From Aliiglaciecola sp. 3_MG-2023 (GTDB lineage: Bacteria > Pseudomonadota > Gammaproteobacteria > Enterobacterales > Alteromonadaceae), in assembly GCF_030548205.1 (NCBI RefSeq), contig NZ_JAUORV010000003.1:124001-188000 (forward strand): 64,000 bases of DNA, written 5' to 3'. Every line of letters starts with the position of its first letter. The first letter of the stretch is position 1. The notes beneath the pieces were generated by a model, which saw only the letters and a list, made by a program, of their open reading frames with translations, had not been told where the DNA came from and did no database searches. The position numbers were made by a program, and so were the translations under genes. Of this stretch, positions 27,223-35,636 are shown piece after piece.

Positions 27223-27741
27223 GTGATTTACTCATTAGGCGAACGCAAAGCCGTCGTTGCAGAAAGTGCGTTTATTGCGCCCGGCAGCCATGTAATTGGG
27301 TCTGTTAATTTGGCAGAAAATAGCAGTATTTGGTTCAACGTAGTCATTCGTGGTGATTGCGATCAAATAACTGTTGGTCCAGATACGAATATCCAAGACG
27401 GTTCCGTATTACACACAGATTACGATATCCCTTTAACAATAGGTAAAGGTGTAACGGTTGGCCACAAAGTGATGTTGCATGGGTGTGAAATTGGCGACTA
27501 CAGTTTAATTGGTATTAATGCTGTGGTACTAAATGGAGCAAAAATTGGTCGCTACTGCTTAATTGGCGCAAATAGCTTGGTCACCGAAAACATGGAAATA
27601 CCCGACGGTTCGCTGGTTATGGGCAGTCCAGCAAAAGTTGTTAAAACGTTGAGTGAAAAACAACAGGCAATGCTAAAAGGTTCTGCGGAACATTACGTCA
27701 ATAACGCAAAGCACTATATATGCAATCTGATTAAAGAATAG
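27223..27741 (+). CDS. Gamma-carbonic anhydrase family protein (YrdA-like)
   Basis: The 172-residue protein is a left-handed beta-helix of hexapeptide repeats ([18 protein letters not shown] and others). It keeps the metal-site histidines of the gamma-carbonic-anhydrase/YrdA/PaaY group ([15 protein letters not shown]). Members bind zinc or iron as trimers, but many have no demonstrated carbonic anhydrase activity. The start is GTG at 27223, with AGGAG seven bases ahead; the overlapping upstream ATG is out of frame. It ends the rlmJ-kinase-tesB run. Confidence 0.9.
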   Translation: MIYSLGERKAVVAESAFIAPGSHVIGSVNLAENSSIWFNVVIRGDCDQITVGPDTNIQDGSVLHTDYDIPLTIGKGVTVGHKVMLHGCEIGDYSLIGINAVVLNGAKIGRYCLIGANSLVTENMEIPDGSLVMGSPAKVVKTLSEKQQAMLKGSAEHYVNNAKHYICNLIKE

Positions 27742-27761
27742 CGTGGTTAAGATTGGCATTT

Positions 27762-27794
27762 AAAAAAGGCCCGGTACTATCTCTAGTGCCGGGC
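27762..27794 (-). terminator. Orphan minus-strand terminator in a structured gap
   Basis: GCCCGGTAC (27769-27777) and GTGCCGGGC (27786-27794) form a 9-bp stem with one G-T pair. On the minus strand it is followed by CTTTTTTA, a canonical intrinsic terminator; on the plus strand only CTTAGGGG follows. No minus-strand gene lies upstream, so it may end an unannotated RNA, or work poorly for the plus-strand operon. Confidence 0.55.
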
Positions 27795-28034
27795 TTAGGG
27801 GAATGGCTCTTCAAAAGAGCCTTGCGCTAACTAAACTTCTTCAGGGAGAAGTCTTCAAAAATCAAAATATTTGATTTGAATATTTAGTTTAGAACAACTT
27901 TGCCGAAATATTAAACAAATTTACCAACTAAATTTAAAAATAGCTTAATATCAGTGATTTAGTCGTCCACTTTTCATAGTCAGTAGTTCATAATTATCAC
28001 TTAACCCACACCTTATACCTTCCTTGTATACAGG

Positions 28035-28043
28035 TTATCCACA
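28035..28043 (+). other. Perfect DnaA box, TTATCCACA
   Basis: The 9-mer is the high-affinity DnaA site. It sits alone in the gap 165 bases before the class V aminotransferase. Single boxes occur by chance and also as titration or regulatory sites; no other origin features are seen here. Confidence 0.5.
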
Positions 28044-28207
28044 AGGGGGGATAAAAGATAATCTCTAGTCTTACCAACGTTTAAAGTAATTTAGGAAATG
28101 AAGAGCAGTGATTGCATTCTTTTTGTGAATGTTGGATATGCTGATCTTGTTGTTTCTTAAATCAACTGTAACACTATGGCCGTTTTAACCTAATGAGAAT
28201 CTATTTT

Positions 28208-29341
28208 ATGACTTCAAATGCTACATCATTTATCCCGACGGTTCGTACTCTCATGGGGCCTGGTCCTTCAGATGTTGATCCAAAAATTCTGACGGCCTTA
28301 TCTAGACCGACAATAGGGCATCTAGATCCACAGTTTATTGACTTGATGGATGAGATTAAATCGCTCCTTCAATATGCCTTTCAAACAAAAAATCAACTCA
28401 CCATGCCTGTTTCTGCACCAGGTTCTGCAGGTATGGAAGCCTGCTTTGCAAATTTAGTGGAGCCCGGTGACAAAGTGATAGTCTGCCAAAATGGTGTGTT
28501 TGGTGGCCGCATGAAAGAAAATGTCATTCGTTGTGGTGGCACTGCGGTCATGGTGGAAGATGAGTGGGGTAAACCCACTGATATTCAAAAGCTAGAGCGA
28601 GCCTTGGAAGAAAACAAAGACACTAAAATTGTCGCCTTTGTACACGCAGAAACCTCTACAGGGGTTAAAAATGATGCTCAAGCTTTGTGTAAACTGGCTA
28701 AAAAATACAACTGTCTAACCTTAGTGGATGCGGTTACCTCCCTAGGAGGATGTGAATTAAGAGTTGATGAATGGCAAATCGATGCCATTTATTCAGGTAC
28801 TCAAAAATGCTTATCCTGCGTGCCTGGTTTGTCTCCGGTGTCTTTCAGTCAATTAGCCATTGATGCCATTAAAGCCAGAAAAACTCCCATTCAAAGTTGG
28901 TTTCTCGATATGGATTTAGTAATGGGGTATTGGGGAGCAGGAACTAAACGTGCATATCACCATACCGCGCCTGTGAACAGCCTGTACGCGTTACATGAAT
29001 CCCTTATCATTCTTAAAGAAGAAGGCTTAGAGGCCGCTTGGCAACGTCATCAAGACATGCACAATAAATTAAGGGAAGGCCTTGAAGCGTTAGGTCTTGA
29101 ATTTATTGTTGAAGAAAAATATCGCCTGCCTCAATTAAATACCGTTCGTATCCCTGATGGCGTCGATGATGCCAAAGTAAGGGAGATCTTACTCAATGAA
29201 TATAATTTAGAAATAGGTGCAGGATTAGGTTCATTAGCTGGAAAGGTTTGGCGAATTGGTCTGATGGGCTATGGTTCGAATCTGAAAAACGTTAATTACT
29301 GTATTGAAAGTTTACAAGCCGTTTTAAAATCAGTTAGTTAA
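28208..29341 (+). CDS. Class V aminotransferase (alanine/serine-glyoxylate type)
   Basis: Starting at the ATG at 28208, with GAGA eight bases ahead, gives 377 residues. An upstream in-frame ATG at 28193 is possible but has no ribosome site. The protein is a fold-type I, class V PLP enzyme with LMGPGPSDVDPKIL at the start, GSAGMEACFANLVEPGD, VHAETSTGV, LVDAVTSLGG and the PLP lysine in YSGTQKCLSCVPG. These match alanine-glyoxylate and serine-glyoxylate aminotransferases. The real amino donor cannot be told. It is a single gene followed by a strong terminator. Confidence 0.9.
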   Translation: MTSNATSFIPTVRTLMGPGPSDVDPKILTALSRPTIGHLDPQFIDLMDEIKSLLQYAFQTKNQLTMPVSAPGSAGMEACFANLVEPGDKVIVCQNGVFGGRMKENVIRCGGTAVMVEDEWGKPTDIQKLERALEENKDTKIVAFVHAETSTGVKNDAQALCKLAKKYNCLTLVDAVTSLGGCELRVDEWQIDAIYSGTQKCLSCVPGLSPVSFSQLAIDAIKARKTPIQSWFLDMDLVMGYWGAGTKRAYHHTAPVNSLYALHESLIILKEEGLEAAWQRHQDMHNKLREGLEALGLEFIVEEKYRLPQLNTVRIPDGVDDAKVREILLNEYNLEIGAGLGSLAGKVWRIGLMGYGSNLKNVNYCIESLQAVLKSVS

Positions 29342-29380
29342 TTTCGAGCTGATTTAAACCTTGCCCACGAAAACGATAAA

Positions 29381-29420
29381 AATCCTGTCTATTACCGAAC
29401 AATAGGCAGGATTTTCTTTC
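29381..29420 (+). terminator. Terminator after the class V aminotransferase
   Basis: AATCCTGTCTATT (29381-29393) and AATAGGCAGGATT (29401-29413) form a 13-bp stem with one wobble and a 7-base loop, followed by TTCTTTC. Confidence 0.85.
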
Positions 29421-29474
29421 ATCATATTGATTCTATGGTAATTTACTTACTTTCAATCAACCTCATAAGTCAAT

Positions 29475-30704
29475 ATGTTACATCGAATTTGGTTAGCATT
29501 CATTTTGTCGGCATTTATCGCCACACTCTGGCAGGTTATCTTTAATAATAATATAGGTAGCTTTAAAGAGGTGATGGATGCCATTTATGCTATGGCCAAG
29601 TTAAGTGTCGATATCTCCATTGGTTTAATTGGCGTATTAGCTTTTTGGTTAGGTATTTTCCAAGTTGCAGAACGTTCCGGATTAGTCACCAAATTATCCA
29701 TAGTGTTAGAACCACTTTTACGCCGTCTCATGCCTGAAATACCCAAAGGGCATCCCGCCATTGGCAGTATTACTATGAACATATCGGCAAATGTGCTGGG
29801 ACTAGATAACGCTGCAACGCCTTTTGGCATAAAGGCAATGCAAGACATGCAAAGCTTAAATACAGCGAAATCCACTCTTACCAATGGGCAAATAATCTTT
29901 TTGGTCATGAATACATCTTCTGTGACACTGTTTCCCATTGCCGTATTCTTATATCGAGCAGAGCAAGGCGCAGCGAATCCAACAGACGTATTTATGCCGA
30001 TTCTTTTGTCTACATTTGCATCAACCTTTATAGGATTATTAGTGACATCGTGGGTGCAAAAAATTAATTTATTTAACCGTGTGGTGTTTCTTTATGCCGC
30101 TGGGGTGATTTCGATTTTAGGTGCGCTGATTATTTATTTTTCCACTTTAACTGCTCAGCAAATGGCAAATCAATCATCTATTGCGGCCAATGGACTATTA
30201 CTCACTTTTATTATCATAGTGTTAAGTGTTGGTGCTCAAAAGAAACTAAATTGCTATGAATTATTTGTTGAAGGAGCTAAAAAAGGATTTGAATTGGCTA
30301 TTTCGCTGATCCCTTATTTAATTGCAATGTTGTTTGCCATTGGTATGCTCAGAGCCAGCGGTTTACTGGACATGGTAATGGGAATTATCGCCAACGGTGT
30401 AAATTTTATTGGGATAGATAATCGATTTGTTGATGCAATTCCCAACGCATTAATGAAACCTTTGAGCGGTTCTGGTGCCAGAGCATTAATGATTGAAACT
30501 ATGCAACATCATGGCGCCGACTCATTTGCAGGTCGCCTAGCATCGGTGTTGCAAGGTTCAACAGAAACCACGTTCTACATTTTAGCTGTATATTTAGGAG
30601 CGGTTGGGATTAAACATAGTCGGTATGCTGTTGCATGTTGTCTTGCTGCTGATTTGGCGGGAATTGTTACAGCAATTTTGGTGGCTTATTGGTTTTTTGG
30701 TTAA
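29475..30704 (+). CDS. Fused SpmA/SpmB-type nucleoside-recognition membrane protein
   Basis: The 409-residue inner-membrane protein has about ten hydrophobic helices and two nucleoside-recognition (Gate) domains. The first half resembles SpmA (LAFWLGIFQVAERSG, then PKGHPAIGSITMNISANVLGLDNAATPFG). The second half resembles SpmB (FVEGAKKGFELAISLIPYLIAML, then KPLSGSGARALMIE and STETTFYILAVYLG). In Bacillus the two are separate spore-maturation proteins; here they are joined in a non-sporulating organism. The family is thought to move nucleoside-like or other small solutes, without firm proof. It follows a strong terminator and starts a run with the small lipoprotein and SIMPL genes. The ribosome site is weak. 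Confidence 0.88.
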   Translation: MLHRIWLAFILSAFIATLWQVIFNNNIGSFKEVMDAIYAMAKLSVDISIGLIGVLAFWLGIFQVAERSGLVTKLSIVLEPLLRRLMPEIPKGHPAIGSITMNISANVLGLDNAATPFGIKAMQDMQSLNTAKSTLTNGQIIFLVMNTSSVTLFPIAVFLYRAEQGAANPTDVFMPILLSTFASTFIGLLVTSWVQKINLFNRVVFLYAAGVISILGALIIYFSTLTAQQMANQSSIAANGLLLTFIIIVLSVGAQKKLNCYELFVEGAKKGFELAISLIPYLIAMLFAIGMLRASGLLDMVMGIIANGVNFIGIDNRFVDAIPNALMKPLSGSGARALMIETMQHHGADSFAGRLASVLQGSTETTFYILAVYLGAVGIKHSRYAVACCLAADLAGIVTAILVAYWFFG

Positions 30705-30743
30705 ACTAAGGGTTATGCTTTAGAGATTTTGGAAGGTAAAGAT

Positions 30744-31001
30744 ATGTTGCGTAAATTAATCATGTTTTCAAGTATTAGTATTTTGCTTGTAGGCTGTTCA
30801 AAAGTAACCCTGGAAAACTACGATAGGGTTGAAATGGGGATGGTCAAATCTGATGTAGAGATGATTTTGGGAAAAGCTGATAATTGCGAAGAAGTGATTG
30901 GCACCTATTCTTGTATTTGGGGCAATGAAGAAGAAAAGTATATTAAAGTCAGTTTTATAATGGATAGAGCCGCAATTATCACCAAAAAAGGATTAGATTA
31001 A
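30744..31001 (+). CDS. Small lipoprotein, SmpA/OmlA-like fold
   Basis: Starting at the ATG at 30744, with GGAAGG eight bases ahead, gives 85 residues; a TTG five codons upstream is less likely. The protein has a lipoprotein signal ending LLVGC, then a compact domain with NYDRVEMGMVKSDVEMILGKAD. This is the G-M-x-x-x-x-V-x-x-x-L-G-x-P/A-like pattern of small SmpA/BamE-like or DUF3862 lipoproteins. Two cysteines (NCEEV, YSCIWG) may form a disulfide. The next gene starts one base after its stop, so the two are coupled. Function unknown. Confidence 0.75.
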   Translation: MLRKLIMFSSISILLVGCSKVTLENYDRVEMGMVKSDVEMILGKADNCEEVIGTYSCIWGNEEEKYIKVSFIMDRAAIITKKGLD

Positions 31002-31002
31002 A

Positions 31003-31686
31003 ATGCGTAAATTACTAATTTGTCTATTAATGCTTAACAGCGTTATGTTATCGGCCCATGAGTCTCGCAGTGATATTATTACGGTGAGAGGGCAAGGAAG
31101 TATTTTTCAAGCACCCGATATCTTAAAGTTCACCATTGCCGTTGAGGAAAAAGGTGACAATTCGTCGGTGTTAAATGAATTGGTCAACGCTAAAACCAAC
31201 AAAATATTGTCTGTCCTTGCTAAACACAAAGTGGCTAAGCAAGACATTCAAGCTATGTCATTAAGTTTGTATCCCTGGTATGAACGGGAACGACAATCAA
31301 ATATTCAAAAAGGTTTTGTATTTAGTCGCAATATTAATGTGACCTTGCGAAAATTTGAAAATTATCCAGCTATTTTAGAAGAGCTGTTCACCTTAAAAGT
31401 CAACAGAATCGACGGATTTCGCTATGAAGTTGAAGATCAACAGCAGGCTTATCTAAATGCCCTAGAAGCGGCGATTTCAGATGGTCATCAACGTGCTAAG
31501 CATTTATCTAAAAACCTAGGTATTCAATTAGGTAGCGTTGTGAATGTTGAAGAAACATCGAGTTATCAACCTACACCGCAGCCGTCCGCACGTTCACTCT
31601 CTGTATTTAATGAAGCAGCACAATATTTACCTGGTTTAAACGAAATAAATGCGACTGTGACCCTGTCTTTTAGAATACTTAAGTAA
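31003..31686 (+). CDS. SIMPL (DUF541) domain periplasmic protein
   Basis: The 227-residue protein has a signal peptide (MRKLLICLLMLNSVMLSA) and the SIMPL/DUF541 pattern: ITVRGQGSIFQAPDILKFTIAVEEKG, an IQAMSLSLYPWYE segment, and a C-terminal run AKHLSKNLGIQLGSVVNVEE. Members are periplasmic or surface proteins, some implicated in oxidative-stress tolerance. It starts one base after the small lipoprotein, suggesting a shared envelope role. A 16-bp perfect inverted repeat lies 50 bases after the stop. The family call is good; the function is not known. Confidence 0.88.
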   Translation: MRKLLICLLMLNSVMLSAHESRSDIITVRGQGSIFQAPDILKFTIAVEEKGDNSSVLNELVNAKTNKILSVLAKHKVAKQDIQAMSLSLYPWYERERQSNIQKGFVFSRNINVTLRKFENYPAILEELFTLKVNRIDGFRYEVEDQQQAYLNALEAAISDGHQRAKHLSKNLGIQLGSVVNVEETSSYQPTPQPSARSLSVFNEAAQYLPGLNEINATVTLSFRILK

Positions 31687-31736
31687 CGCTTTTGTACTTA
31701 TTTTTTAGTTAGAACGACTTGAGTTCATCAATCTAC

Positions 31737-31771
31737 TTTTGGAGAGATTAAGTGTCTTAATCTCTCCAAAA
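31737..31771. repeat. Perfect 16-bp inverted repeat
   Basis: Arms 31737-31752 and 31756-31771, reading TTTTGGAGAGATTAAG on the left, pair perfectly around the 3-base loop TGT. No T run follows beyond the stem on either strand, so it is not a classical terminator. It may still halt transcription or protect the 3' end of the upstream message. Confidence 0.75.
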
Positions 31772-31896
31772 AATCATTTTAATCCGCCGAAAAAAGATAA
31801 ATCGTAAAAAAATCGCTGAAATTCTAATGATTGAAGGTTAAAATCCAGTTAAATATAGACTCGTCACAAACAAAGGCGAATAGCCTGAAGGTAAAG

Positions 31897-32367
31897 ATGA
31901 CTACAGATCAAGAAAAAGCTGATTTTTATCAAAGCCTTGCAAAGCAAGCACAAGCGCTAATAGAAGATGAGCGTAACTTAATTGCTAATTTAGCAAACTT
32001 AAGTGCATTAATATTCATGAGTTTAGAGGACATTAATTGGGCTGGATTCTATTTAGTTGATGGTGACGAATTAGTATTAGGTCCGTTTCAGGGCAAACCT
32101 GCTTGCATTCGAATTCCAATGGGAGCAGGAGTCTGTGGAAGTGCTGCAGCCCATCGAACCACTCAAATTGTAACCGATGTTCATCAGTTTGAAGGACATA
32201 TTGCTTGTGATGCGGCGAGCAACTCTGAAATCGTCATTCCCATTCTATCAGGGAGGCGATTAATCGGTGTATTAGATATTGATAGTCCATCGTTGGCGCG
32301 TTTTGACTCTATAGATGGCTTGGGCTTACAAAAGATTGTCGATCTTTTGCAAGAGACAATAGTGTGA
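31897..32367 (+). CDS. msrC: Free methionine-(R)-sulfoxide reductase (GAF domain)
   Basis: The best start is the ATG at 31897, with GAAGG about six bases ahead, giving 156 residues; an in-frame ATG at 31831 adds an unlikely 22 residues. It is a single GAF domain matching YebR/fRMsr, with cysteines at 70, 80 and 104 (PAC, GVCG, HIACDAASNSE). These correspond to Cys84, Cys94 and catalytic Cys118 of the E. coli enzyme at a constant offset of 14. It reduces free L-methionine-(R)-sulfoxide in the cytosol using thioredoxin. It overlaps the next gene by four bases, and proQ and prc follow, as yebR-proQ-prc do in enteric bacteria. Confidence 0.93.
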   Translation: MTTDQEKADFYQSLAKQAQALIEDERNLIANLANLSALIFMSLEDINWAGFYLVDGDELVLGPFQGKPACIRIPMGAGVCGSAAAHRTTQIVTDVHQFEGHIACDAASNSEIVIPILSGRRLIGVLDIDSPSLARFDSIDGLGLQKIVDLLQETIV

Positions 32368-32666
32368 AAAGTCTTGTAGATGTTCATGTTGTTTTAGCAA
32401 CCCCCGCTGATCTTGAAAATTGGGATGACGAAGCTGAAGAAGCGGCAGAACGATTAAACACAATTTTACACATGGCTTATGATCTTGCCGATGAAGACAT
32501 AGACACAAGCCGTTTGGAAAAAATACTACATCACATATGGGTAAACTGGCATGAAGACAGTTACCTTTTGGAAATCGACGACGCGGATTTGCACGACTGG
32601 GTTGACCAATTGTTGGCAACTTGGGATGATGCAGAACACGAAGAAGATTATGAACAAAATTATTAA
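32364..32666 (+). CDS. Acidic protein of unknown function between msrC and proQ
   Basis: The 100-residue protein starts at GTG inside the GTGA overlap with the msrC stop, so it is probably translated by coupling. It is very acidic (many Asp and Glu, especially the C-terminal WDDAEHEEDYEQNY) and rich in Trp/His (HHIWVNWHEDSYLLEIDD). No signal peptide, membrane segment or known domain is visible. Its place just before the basic RNA chaperone ProQ (12 bases away) invites the idea of a partner or regulator, but nothing in the sequence proves it. I do not recognise it. Confidence 0.75.
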   Translation: MKSLVDVHVVLATPADLENWDDEAEEAAERLNTILHMAYDLADEDIDTSRLEKILHHIWVNWHEDSYLLEIDDADLHDWVDQLLATWDDAEHEEDYEQNY

Positions 32667-32678
32667 TTAGTAGATTGA

Positions 32679-33329
32679 ATGGAAAACCAACAAAAATTTT
32701 CGAATAGCAAAGAAGTTATCACTTTTTTAGCGCAAACGTTCCCTAAATGTTTCTCATTAGAAGGTGAAGCGAAACCCTTAAAAATAGGTATATTTCAAGA
32801 ACTTTCTGAACGTTTAAAAGAAGACGAGCGGATAAGTAAAACGTTATTGCGAGCCTCACTCCGACATTACACCAATAGCTGGCGCTATCTGCATAGTGTA
32901 AAAGAGGGGAGTTTTCGAATAGATCTTGATGGTAATCAAGGAGATGCCATAGAGAAAGAACATGCTGATCACGCATTAAAGCAGCTAACTGAAAGCAAAG
33001 CTAAAGTGGCTGAAAAGCGTAAATTAAACAACGCTTCTAAAGCAAAACCTGAGAAAAAAGGTGCTAAGGAAAAGCGTGATAAGCAAAATCAAGGGCAATT
33101 CAAGGGAACTAAATCGGCAAAACACAAACAAATTAAACAACCACCACCTGAAAAATTGACAGAATCACATTTAGTGGTAGGGACCGAAGTTACCGTTAAG
33201 GTTGGAAAGAGCCCACTTCCTGCGACCATTACCGATATCTCAAAAGATGAAGTTCACGTCCAACTGCAAACCGGTATGATAGTGAAAGTGCAAGCTGATA
33301 ATTTGCGCTTAGCTCGACCTAAGAGGTAG
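32679..33329 (+). CDS. proQ: RNA chaperone ProQ
   Basis: The 216-residue protein has the FinO/ProQ RNA-binding domain (about 8-120; VITFLAQTFPKCFSLEGEAKPLKIGIF, LRASLRHYTNSWRYLHSV), a lysine-rich flexible linker (about 100-155) and a small C-terminal Tudor-like domain (VVGTEVTVKVGKSPLPATI). ProQ binds structured 3' ends of mRNAs and small RNAs, stabilises them and promotes pairing. It lies directly before prc (4-base gap), the same order as in E. coli, and is likely cotranscribed with msrC and the acidic protein. The size is slightly below the 232 residues of E. coli. Confidence 0.96.
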   Translation: MENQQKFSNSKEVITFLAQTFPKCFSLEGEAKPLKIGIFQELSERLKEDERISKTLLRASLRHYTNSWRYLHSVKEGSFRIDLDGNQGDAIEKEHADHALKQLTESKAKVAEKRKLNNASKAKPEKKGAKEKRDKQNQGQFKGTKSAKHKQIKQPPPEKLTESHLVVGTEVTVKVGKSPLPATITDISKDEVHVQLQTGMIVKVQADNLRLARPKR

Positions 33330-33333
33330 TAAA

Positions 33334-35379
33334 ATGAATAAATTTGTACGCGCTTCAGTTTATAGCGCATTGTTTTGTTTAAGTGCTAGCGCTATCGCAG
33401 TTAATTCCTCAAGCGAAGCTGTTGACATTCCTAGTCTAGTGCAAGAGTCTCAGCATTCTGCATCAGCTAAGCGAATAAGTTCGCATTTGTTACGTTCCCA
33501 TTATAAGCCGATTAAAATTGACGATAACTTGTCTGCGAAAACATTCGACCGTTATGTCAGAACATTAGATTTCAATCGTAATTTCTTTTTGAAATCCGAT
33601 ATCGAAGCAATGGAAAAGTATCGATTAAATTTTGATGAGGCCATTGCCCAAGGCAACTTAAACGACGCGTACAGTATTTATTCTTTAAATTTAACCCGTC
33701 GATTAGAACGCTTTGAATACGCGATTACCTTACTTGATAAACCTTTCGATTTTGAGAAAAAAGGCGATTCATTAGAGTTTGATCGTGAAGATGCTCCTTG
33801 GGCAGCGTCGACTGCAGAAATAAATGAGTTGTGGCGTCAACGTGTAAAATACGATGCCTTAAATTTAAAATTGGCAGGGAAAACGGCGGAAGAGATTAAA
33901 GATCTATTAACCAAACGCTATGAGCGCGCGATTAAACGCCTTTCACAGACTAAAAGTGAAGACGTTTTTCAAACTGTAATGCACTCATTTGCGCGCAGTG
34001 TTGATGCTCATACAAGTTATTTGTCACCGCAAAGTACAGACCGCTTTGATATGGAAATGAACCTTTCCTTTGAAGGAATAGGCGCTGTTTTGCAAAGTGA
34101 AGATGACTATACGGTAATACGCAGTGTAGTGCCTGGCGGCCCTGCTGAATTATCGAAAAAAATCAAACCAGAAGATAAAATTGTCGGTGTAGCCCAAGGA
34201 AAAGATGATTTTGTCGATATTATCGGATGGCGTTTAGATGAAGTGGTTGACTTAATCAAAGGCCCCAAAGGAAGTGTAGTTAAGCTGCAAGTCTTAAAAG
34301 GCGCGTCAGAATCTAATGTACCTGAAGTGGTGAGTTTAACTCGAGATAAAATCAAGTTAGAAGATAGAGCTGCCAAGTCAGAAGTATATATACCGGAAAA
34401 GGGCACGCACGCTGGCGAAAAACTCGGTGTCATTACCATCCCTTCTTTTTACAATAATTTGCATACAGATGTTAAAAAAGAACTTGCTGATTTAAAAGAA
34501 AAGGGAGTTCGAGGTATTGTAGTTGATTTACGTGGTAATGGCGGTGGCTCGTTAACCGAAGCTACATTACTGTCGGGTCTGTTCTTTGATCAAGGACCCG
34601 TAGTGCAGATTCATGATGCATCAGGTCGCACCAGAACCGAAAAAGATACAGATGGCATCACTTATTATGATGGCCCGTTAACAGTGCTTGTTGATCGTTA
34701 CAGTGCTTCAGCTTCAGAAATCTTTGCAGCCGCTATGCAAGATTATGGGCGTGCAGTAGTGCTAGGCGAACAAACCTTTGGTAAAGGAACTGTGCAACGT
34801 CACCGTCCATTAGGTCGTATTTACGACCTTTACAGCAATCCATTGGGCAGTATTCAGTATACTATTGCTAAGTTTTATCGTATCAACGGTGGTAGTACAC
34901 AAAACTTAGGTGTCGTTCCTGACATTAAATTTCCATCAGCAATAGACCCTGATGATTGGGGTGAAAGCCAAGAAGAGAATGCACTCCCATGGGATAGCAT
35001 TGAACGAGTGAATTACTCAACCTTTAGTGATACCTCAAGTGCATTGACCGTGATGGAACAGAATCACTTAAAACGTATTAAAAATGATCCTGAATTTGCG
35101 TATATTTTCGAAGATATTCAACGCTATCAAAAAGAAAAAGATAAAAAGACAATTTCTTTAGTTGAATCTGAGCGTATCAAAGAAAAAGAAGAGCAAGAAA
35201 CATTGCGTCTTAAACGAGCAAATGAACGCTTAGTCAGAGCAGGAAAAGAAAAAGTTGAAAAACTTGATGATTTGCCGGAAGACATGGCGGAAATTGATCC
35301 ATTCCTTGATGAAGCCGCGAGTATTACGTTCGATCTAGTTTCTACAGGAATGTATGCGTCTCATTCAGAAACCAAGTGA
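33334..35379 (+). CDS. prc: Carboxy-terminal (tail-specific) protease Prc
   Basis: The 681-residue periplasmic serine protease has a signal peptide ending near SAIAV, an N-terminal helical region, a PDZ domain (about 245-325; GIGAVLQSEDDYTVIRSVVPGG) and the S41 domain with the Ser459-Lys484 dyad (SASASE and FGKG). The 25-residue spacing equals that of the E. coli enzyme. A charged helical C-terminal region follows. Prc cleaves proteins with non-polar C-termini, trims FtsI and controls murein hydrolases with NlpI. It follows proQ after four bases and ends in a strong terminator. AGAGGT precedes the ATG. Confidence 0.97.
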   Translation: MNKFVRASVYSALFCLSASAIAVNSSSEAVDIPSLVQESQHSASAKRISSHLLRSHYKPIKIDDNLSAKTFDRYVRTLDFNRNFFLKSDIEAMEKYRLNFDEAIAQGNLNDAYSIYSLNLTRRLERFEYAITLLDKPFDFEKKGDSLEFDREDAPWAASTAEINELWRQRVKYDALNLKLAGKTAEEIKDLLTKRYERAIKRLSQTKSEDVFQTVMHSFARSVDAHTSYLSPQSTDRFDMEMNLSFEGIGAVLQSEDDYTVIRSVVPGGPAELSKKIKPEDKIVGVAQGKDDFVDIIGWRLDEVVDLIKGPKGSVVKLQVLKGASESNVPEVVSLTRDKIKLEDRAAKSEVYIPEKGTHAGEKLGVITIPSFYNNLHTDVKKELADLKEKGVRGIVVDLRGNGGGSLTEATLLSGLFFDQGPVVQIHDASGRTRTEKDTDGITYYDGPLTVLVDRYSASASEIFAAAMQDYGRAVVLGEQTFGKGTVQRHRPLGRIYDLYSNPLGSIQYTIAKFYRINGGSTQNLGVVPDIKFPSAIDPDDWGESQEENALPWDSIERVNYSTFSDTSSALTVMEQNHLKRIKNDPEFAYIFEDIQRYQKEKDKKTISLVESERIKEKEEQETLRLKRANERLVRAGKEKVEKLDDLPEDMAEIDPFLDEAASITFDLVSTGMYASHSETK

Positions 35380-35397
35380 TCTAAGATTTTATGATGA

Positions 35398-35423
35398 GGG
35401 CTATTTTTAATAGCCCTTTTTTT
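35398..35423 (+). terminator. Terminator after prc
   Basis: GGGCTA (35398-35403) and TAGCCC (35411-35416) form a 6-bp stem with a 7-base loop, followed by seven T residues. It ends the msrC-proQ-prc run. Confidence 0.92.
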
Positions 35424-35636
35424 ATAACATCAATACCGTGAGTTTTTAATTCGCAGGCTTTGAAACTTAACAAAAATACATATTTTGGATGAATCGTCAT
35501 ACACGACAACAGGCTAGTTTTAAACCAGTCAGTTAAACTCAAAATAGGATTATTTTGAGGTCGAGACGGTTTAGTATAGTATTCCTAAAATGGCTAAAAA
35601 AATTAGCTAAATACAATAATAATAAAAGGGTAAGGA

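Larger units (their letters stand above)
27742..28207. other. Structured intergenic region, possible small RNA
   Basis: The gap holds the terminator-like hairpin at 27769-27794 and a second perfect hairpin, GGCTCTT-CAA-AAGAGCC, at 27805-27821. It also has an AT-rich inverted stretch AAATCAAAATATTTGATTT near 27859, distant arms CTAAAC (27831) and GTTTAG (27887), and a perfect DnaA box at 28035. The density of pairing up to about 27892, ending in a minus-strand terminator, suggests a small RNA of about 130-150 bases on the minus strand. I do not recognise it as a known family, and no clear promoter is visible. Confidence 0.35.

Noticed and set aside
27742-28207. Origin of replication around the DnaA box
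   Set aside because: Only one box is present, with no cluster of boxes, no dnaA, dnaN, gidA or mioC, and no plasmid replication gene.
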